Shown in pieces: positions 59,571-64,000 of a DNA stretch of 64,000 nucleotides. The translations under genes and the position numbers were made by a program. The stretch covers positions 1 through 64,000 of the forward strand of contig JAJPHM010000017.1 in assembly GCA_021325295.1 (NCBI GenBank). The letters run 5' to 3'. Source of the stretch: Nitrososphaeraceae archaeon. GTDB lineage: Archaea; Thermoproteota; Nitrososphaeria; Nitrososphaerales; Nitrososphaeraceae. Position 1 is the first letter of the stretch; each line of letters opens with the position of its first letter. Below the pieces are notes generated by a model. The model worked only from the letters and a program-made list of their open reading frames with translations, was not told the DNA's origin and did not search any database.

Positions 59571-60137
59571 CTAGCTAAAGAGCAATGCATGTAACTGCTT
59601 TAGTATCCTTGCTGTAGCGCCCCAAATTACGTCATCTTTATACGTAAACTTGTAAACGTCAGAATGTGAGGCATCATAATGCTCCATATCCGGCTCTATG
59701 CTTGCCAGTCCTTCCACAAGGGGCAGGTCTATCACTCTTTCTACTTCTGATGTCAATGCCTTTGGCTCTGGAATGCTATCCTGCACAGTGACAAAGGGCA
59801 GGATTCTAAAATTAGATGTCAGCGTCCTCACAGGCGCAAGGCTCCCCAAAACCTGTTCTGGTCGCAGAGCGATTCCTATCTCTTCGCGGGTTTCCCTCAG
59901 CGCAGTATCAAGCAATGTAGAGTCACCTCTGGCGTATTTTCCGCCGGGAAAAGATATCTGCCCTCCGTGCGAACTCAGACTTGAGCTTCTCTTTGTCAAG
60001 ATCATGTATGGGAGCTTGTTATGATAATGTATTATCACAAGCACAGCAGCCGGAATATTATCAGTTGCGTGGTCGGCGATGCTACCTCCGGTAGCCAGAG
60101 CTGGCTTTAAGCGTGAGATGACAAAGTCCTTGTGCAA
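59571..60137 (-). CDS. Nudix hydrolase, CoA pyrophosphatase-like
   Basis: 188 residues. ILTKRSSSLSSHGGQISFPG with GGKYARGDSTLLDTALRETR and EEIGI is the UPF0035/NudL-type signature followed by the Nudix box (the first Glu replaced by Asp, as in this group). Such enzymes hydrolyse CoA and its derivatives to 3',5'-ADP and phosphopantetheine. Start ATG 60137. Not in an obvious operon. Confidence 0.88.
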   Translation of the reverse strand: MHKDFVISRLKPALATGGSIADHATDNIPAAVLVIIHYHNKLPYMILTKRSSSLSSHGGQISFPGGKYARGDSTLLDTALRETREEIGIALRPEQVLGSLAPVRTLTSNFRILPFVTVQDSIPEPKALTSEVERVIDLPLVEGLASIEPDMEHYDASHSDVYKFTYKDDVIWGATARILKQLHALLFS

Positions 60138-60423
60138 TCATCTTTCAACGACCAAAAGCGCAAGATTAAGTTTTGTCTGGCACAATTGCTTCGTATCTCC
60201 CGCCAAGTCTGTACATCATGGCATCGCAAGTCTGATTGAACAAAATTCGCTAGTTGCAGCGAGATGGCACATAATGCCTAACCGTTACAATCAATGCTAC
60301 TCTCCAGTCAAGTTAAATGGCATCCGTCCAGTATGGCAGTAGTTTCTGTGCAGACGGATTAAGTTAAATCAATTCTATCCAATTTATATCGGACAGATAC
60401 AAGACGTTATTTGCTAGTATGAT

Positions 60424-61323
60424 TTGATTTCGATAAACCCATTACAGGTTATGCTCTGGACGTTCAGGCGAAGCGAGCGCGACGTGGTTAATCTGTACAA
60501 TTCTCTCTCCCCGGTTATGCAGCTTGCTACATGTGGAAATATGCTGAACTTTGGCTACTGGGACGATAGCACAGCAGATCCGCTAACTGCACAGCGCAAT
60601 CTGTGCCTTCTAGTTGACAATGTCGCAGAGCTTGATTCTGCAGCAAGGCTAATAGATATTGGCAGCGGTCTTGGCGGACCTGCGGATTTATGGAAATCAA
60701 TCCACCACCGTCTTGACATTGTCTGCATAAATATTAATTTCAGCCAATTGCAAGATGCAGCAAGGCAGATCGCGGTAGAGAACCCGGAAGCAAATAGCAT
60801 AGTCCTTTCACTTCCACGCAAAGACCATACCATATCGCCGGTGAACGCTACCTGCACAGCATTGCCATTATCCGATGGTTCTGCTGATCGGATAATTGCC
60901 TTGGAGTCTGCGCAGCATTTCAAGCCGCTTGGCCAGTTTCTTCGCGAATGCAAAAGAGTTCTTGCTCCAGGCGGCATAATGGTGCTGGCAGTTCCTGTAT
61001 TAAGAAAGCGATACAGTCTCGGCGCAGGCCCCAAGCTTGGAATCCTCTCGATTACTTGGTCTTCAGAGCACTATCCAGAAGACAAGCTGAAATCAGCTAT
61101 AGTTGAAAATGGTTTCAAGATCGACAGGATGACGCGCATCGGTCACCTTGTATATGAACCCCTAGCAAACTATTACATGCAGAATAGAGCCGTGCTGAAG
61201 CAGAAAATACAGGCAATGTATCCGCCAATTGTTGAGGATATTCTCTGCAGATCTATTGCAAAGATGCGCAGTGTTTCTGAGAGCGAGATTATTGACTATG
61301 TTGTTATCAAGGCTTCATCCTAG
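60424..61323 (+). CDS. SAM-dependent methyltransferase, sterol/tocopherol-type
   Basis: About 299 residues from TTG 60424 (ATG 60451 also possible). MLNFGYWDDSTADPLTAQRN, ARLIDIGSGLGGPADLWKSI (SAM motif I), CININFSQLQDAARQI, and ADRIIALESAQHFKPLGQFL fit the class I methyltransferases of the gamma-tocopherol / cyclopropane / sterol group (Methyltransf_11). Substrate unknown; in archaea such enzymes act on lipids, quinones or small molecules. A TATA-like TTTATAT is near 60383-60389. Confidence 0.8.
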   Translation: MISINPLQVMLWTFRRSERDVVNLYNSLSPVMQLATCGNMLNFGYWDDSTADPLTAQRNLCLLVDNVAELDSAARLIDIGSGLGGPADLWKSIHHRLDIVCININFSQLQDAARQIAVENPEANSIVLSLPRKDHTISPVNATCTALPLSDGSADRIIALESAQHFKPLGQFLRECKRVLAPGGIMVLAVPVLRKRYSLGAGPKLGILSITWSSEHYPEDKLKSAIVENGFKIDRMTRIGHLVYEPLANYYMQNRAVLKQKIQAMYPPIVEDILCRSIAKMRSVSESEIIDYVVIKASS

Positions 61324-61420
61324 CCCAGCTGATCTGAGCTTTAGATGCGGTGCCAGTATTGCAGCTCTTCTCCATCTTCTCCGTTATTTACCTGACCTTT
61401 TCTTTTTCTTTCTGGCTGGG

Positions 61421-62122
61421 CTATGCGGCAGAAGCACCGGCATACTCAGACCAGGTCTGCTGGTAACCATAACCAAAGCTCTTTACATCAGCTAGAAATG
61501 TCCATTTATCCTTGACACTGCAAGTCTTGGCAGCCCTGTACAGAGCCCTCATCAGCTTGTTCTTGTTTCTTGCAAATGATGCAGGGACATGCATGGCCAC
61601 CATAAAGCCTCGGGTTGCAAACATTTTCCTCCACTCATCAGGGTATGCAAATTGCGCTGGCGTAAAGTCAAGCGGAAGCAGCTCATGTGGTGCCCTCTTG
61701 TACGGATCCTTGTTCTTCCATAGATAACCTGCGTATCCCGGGCTAGCCTCGTAATGTCCTGTCTTTGGCTTGATCAGATTCTGAAGGATTGATGGGTCGT
61801 GGCTTCTTCCAACAACCACAAATGTAGTTCCCCCATATCTTTTCGCATCAGCAAGACGTTTCTCGACCTTTCGTTTTGAAACGCCCTTTTTATTAAAAAA
61901 GCCTGCTACGTGGATCTGGATTATAGTAGTATCTGGCTTGTACCCAAAGAGCTGAAGGTACTCCAGAATTTCACTTCTTCTGTCTTGCGGAAGTTCTGAC
62001 GAGATTATCTGCTGCGCATCAGGTGCAATTGTCGAGGCAGCCTGATTGTCAGCCCTTTTTGTCCTAGGCTTTGAACTTGAACCAAGACCAAGCTGGGAAT
62101 TCGAATCTGACTGTTCTGACAC
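61421..62122 (-). CDS. Basic protein of unknown function
   Basis: 233 residues. The N-terminal 35 residues are a Ser/Gln/Lys-rich disordered tail. The core (SEILEYLQLFGYKPDTTIIQ, KVEKRLADAKRYGGTTFVVV, DEWRKMFATRGFMVAMHVPA, KNKLMRALYRAAKTC) is rich in Lys/Arg/Tyr, alpha/beta, and ends with an Ala tail. Its charge suggests nucleic-acid contact; no family recognised. Confidence 0.6.
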   Translation of the reverse strand: MSEQSDSNSQLGLGSSSKPRTKRADNQAASTIAPDAQQIISSELPQDRRSEILEYLQLFGYKPDTTIIQIHVAGFFNKKGVSKRKVEKRLADAKRYGGTTFVVVGRSHDPSILQNLIKPKTGHYEASPGYAGYLWKNKDPYKRAPHELLPLDFTPAQFAYPDEWRKMFATRGFMVAMHVPASFARNKNKLMRALYRAAKTCSVKDKWTFLADVKSFGYGYQQTWSEYAGASAA

Positions 62123-62201
62123 TACTCCTTGGTGGAAGATATTCTATAATTGAATTTGCAACTTTTTTTGCCTTGCTTGCTCCATTCCCCTTTATTTTAT
62201 C

Positions 62202-62636
62202 TCAAGGCCGCAGTCTACTTTTTTCCTTCAGAAACTTGGCAGAGTTCTTTCTTACAAGCGGTATGATCTTGTCCATTATTATCGGGTGGACGTTGCCAGT
62301 CTTGATATCAAATGACAGCAAAAGCACATACCAGAGCCGGCTGTTTTCGTCGGCAATTGGGACAGTCGCCCGGATAAGCCTGACGTAGTGAGAAGTGGCA
62401 TAGTGAATCTTGCCTAGCAGATATTCCCATCGCAGGCGTGTATACTGCCGCGTTGCAGCTGTTATTGCATACTGAGCCCTCTCCTCCGGCCCCAAAATTG
62501 GCTTTAGGCCTTTCCGCATTGAAGTGGCAAGCAGCTTGCCATCCTCGTCTGCGATGGCTGCAAGTCTGATGGATGGATCAAGTGCAATTACCTTGTCGCA
62601 AAAGTCTTGGAAGAACCTGTTCACAGGATAGGTCAA
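62202..62636 (-). CDS. Roadblock/DUF6659-like protein
   Basis: 144 residues: FFQDFCDKVIALDPSIRLAA, IADEDGKLLA, LGPEERAQYAITAATRQYTR, GKIHYATSHYVRLIRATVPI, and a C-terminal helix. It shares its motif order with the 12498-12875 protein. Members are frequent in ammonia-oxidising archaea and the role is not known. It lies head-to-head with ribosomal protein L1 (divergent, 106 bp). Confidence 0.65.
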   Translation of the reverse strand: MTYPVNRFFQDFCDKVIALDPSIRLAAIADEDGKLLATSMRKGLKPILGPEERAQYAITAATRQYTRLRWEYLLGKIHYATSHYVRLIRATVPIADENSRLWYVLLLSFDIKTGNVHPIIMDKIIPLVRKNSAKFLKEKSRLRP

Positions 62637-62742
62637 AAAGAGGTGTTATATTACGTTACCTTACCACGGAGCAGGGAGTCAATCAACCCCAACGATTTTA
62701 AATGGCTTGCTGCGGATTGACCAATTGTAGTGTAGCATAGTC

Positions 62743-63414
62743 ATGGTTAATGATAGCCAGCTAAAGGAATTGATAAAAAGAGCGAGAGAAGGAGCAGGCA
62801 AGAGGAAATTTACCCAGTCTGCAGAATTGACGCTGGTATTGAAGGATATAGATGTAAAGAAGGGGTTTAACATTAATGAAGTTGTTGTACTTCCAAACAA
62901 GCCAAGCAGGCTGGCGAGCATATGCGTGGTAGCCTCAGGCGATATGGGCACAAGAGCGCGCAAGGCCGAAATCGACAAGGTAGTGGAGCCGTCCGAGCTT
63001 GACAGGCTTGGAACAAACAAGCGCGAGGCACGCAAGGTAGTAAAGAGCCACGATTTTTTCCTGTCAGATACTGCTCAGATGGCCACAGTAGGCCGCTCTC
63101 TGGGCCAATTCCTTGGTCCGCAGGGCAAGATGCCAACTCCTGTTCCATACGGCGCGCCCATAGAGAGCATCGCAGCAAGGCTCAGAGGAGCTGTACGGGT
63201 GAAAGCAAAGAACCAGCTCAACATTTCTGCAAAAATAGGCAACGAAAAGATGGATGATGCGCAGCTTGCAGAGAACGCCAGTGCAGTTATCGCGGCGGTG
63301 GAGAAAAAGCTGCCACAGGGCGACAAGAACATCAAAAATGCGCTTGTAAAGTTTACAATGGGCAGGGCAGTAAAGCTTACTTCTCTTAAGGAAGAAGAGA
63401 AGGCCAAGAAATAG
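62743..63414 (+). CDS. rpl1: Large-subunit ribosomal protein L1
   Basis: 223 residues. It forms the L1 stalk and in some archaea represses its own mRNA. Hallmarks are KGFNINEVVVLPNKPSRLAS, FFLSDTAQMATVGRSLGQFL, GPQGKMPTPVPYGAP and AAVEKKLPQGDKNIKNALVK. ATG 62743. L11, which usually precedes it, is not next to it here: the upstream gene is divergent. L10 follows at 63466. Confidence 0.96.
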   Translation: MVNDSQLKELIKRAREGAGKRKFTQSAELTLVLKDIDVKKGFNINEVVVLPNKPSRLASICVVASGDMGTRARKAEIDKVVEPSELDRLGTNKREARKVVKSHDFFLSDTAQMATVGRSLGQFLGPQGKMPTPVPYGAPIESIAARLRGAVRVKAKNQLNISAKIGNEKMDDAQLAENASAVIAAVEKKLPQGDKNIKNALVKFTMGRAVKLTSLKEEEKAKK

Positions 63415-63465
63415 ATAGATAAATGGTAGATGTTGTTTTGATTAGGAGGAAAGAATAGAATAGAA

Positions 63466-64000
63466 ATGTCAACTACAGTCCAACACCAGAAAAAATATCC
63501 AAAAAAGAAGCGACTGATGTACCAAGAGCTGCAGGAGCTGCCTACAAAGTACAATGTCATTGCGCTCTCAAAGATAACCAAAGTGCGTGCTACCCAGCTT
63601 ATGGCACTACGTAAAAAGTTCCGCAATGAGATAAAGATAAGAATAATAAAAAATAAAGTTGCAATAAGAGCTTTTGAAAAGGTAAAGGGCGTTGCAGGGC
63701 TAGAGAGCCTGAGCAAAGAGCTCGAAGGACAATGTGCCCTGATGTTTACCAACATTAGCCCATTCAAGCTTAACCTGATATTTGACCAGAACAAGGTCTT
63801 TCTACCAGCCAAGGGCGGAGATGTGGCAACAAAGGAAATAGTAATTCCAGCAGGCAATACAGGCATTACCCCCGGCCCAGTTCTTTCCGAGTTCAAGGCC
63901 GCAAATGTGCCCACAAGGATAGATCAAGGATCAATATGGGTAAGCAAAGATACAGTTGTAGCCAAACCCGGCGACGTCATATCCCAGAACTTGGCATCCC
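63466..64000 (+). CDS. rpl10: Large-subunit ribosomal protein L10 (P0), partial
   Basis: The first 178 residues are present; the frame runs past the window end. It binds 23S rRNA and carries the L12 dimers of the factor-binding stalk. Motifs are YQELQELPTKYNVIALSKIT, ATQLMALRKKFRNEIKIRII, LMFTNISPFKLNLIFDQNKV, and AGNTGITPGPVLSEFKAANV, all typical archaeal L10. ATG at 63466. AGGAGG at 63444-63449 is 16 bp away, farther than a normal Shine-Dalgarno spacing. Confidence 0.95.
   Translation, partial: MSTTVQHQKKYPKKKRLMYQELQELPTKYNVIALSKITKVRATQLMALRKKFRNEIKIRIIKNKVAIRAFEKVKGVAGLESLSKELEGQCALMFTNISPFKLNLIFDQNKVFLPAKGGDVATKEIVIPAGNTGITPGPVLSEFKAANVPTRIDQGSIWVSKDTVVAKPGDVISQNLAS

Noticed and set aside
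63075-63914. 279-codon open frame on the minus strand across L1 and L10
   Set aside because: It lies wholly opposite two certain ribosomal protein genes and its translation is a Phe/Ser-rich string without motifs.
1-64000. CRISPR array or cas genes
   Set aside because: No regularly spaced direct repeats and no Cas protein found on either strand.

Overview
The window looks like chromosomal DNA of an ammonia-oxidising archaeon of the Thaumarchaeota (Nitrososphaerota), most likely near Nitrososphaera. The grounds are archaeal translation genes (S6e, aIF2-gamma, archaeal L1 and L10), a Cdv/ESCRT-III cluster with a Vps4-type ATPase, an archaeal STT3/AglB, deoxyhypusine-synthase-like genes, a urease maturation operon, an intron-bearing tRNA, frequent TTG starts and TATA boxes close to start codons. 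The genus is an inference.

Layout. 0-4 kb: a KGG-repeat stress protein with a broken copy behind it, a zinc-ribbon protein, a Na+/H+ antiporter and a secreted protein. 4.2-7.1 kb: urease accessory operon ureE-ureF-ureG-ureD; no urease structural genes lie in the window. 7.2-13.4 kb: small accessory genes, including a flavin-reductase-like protein, an Asn/Ser/Thr-rich surface protein, a three-part protein (Ig-like, class III cyclase-like, PLD-like) and a membrane-anchored DsbA-type thioredoxin. 13.4-16.5 kb: a GNA1-like acetyltransferase and two divergently transcribed deoxyhypusine synthase paralogues. 16.5-35.6 kb: a surface-glycan and protein N-glycosylation region with five GT-B glycosyltransferases, an Alg14-Alg13 fusion, UDP-GlcNAc 2-epimerase, two NDP-sugar SDR enzymes, C- and FkbM-type methyltransferases, one IS5-type element, a secreted protein, and at its end an oligosaccharyltransferase (STT3/AglB) fused to a C-terminal cyclophilin prolyl isomerase. 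35.7-43.4 kb: MBL hydrolase, winged-helix plus membrane protein pair, several tiny zinc-finger genes, and the informational group PIN protein, aIF2-gamma and S6e. 43.5-49 kb: IleS and a K+-independent-type H+-pyrophosphatase. 49.4-53.9 kb: CdvC ATPase, two ESCRT-III-like genes and a divergent TrmB-family regulator. 54-64 kb: DUF192 protein, TrmI, ArgS, HAD phosphatase, a split tRNA-Arg(CCG) gene, CoA-type Nudix hydrolase, a methyltransferase, two lineage-specific proteins, then ribosomal proteins L1 and L10 (cut by the window end).

How the genes fit together. The sugar-nucleotide enzymes (WecB, SDR, GMD, C-methyltransferase) and the glycosyltransferases, including Alg14-13- and Alg11-like enzymes, can build a lipid-linked glycan. 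The STT3-cyclophilin protein would transfer it to secreted proteins; several proteins in the window carry N-x-S/T sequons and signal peptides and are plausible acceptors. The most notable observations are the STT3-cyclophilin fusion, the Ig/cyclase/PLD fusion with a missing catalytic Asn, the paired deoxyhypusine synthase paralogues, the ESCRT-III cluster with a palindrome beside a TrmB regulator, a tRNA intron at the unusual position 29/30, and a GDP-mannose dehydratase gene whose start codon lies in another frame.
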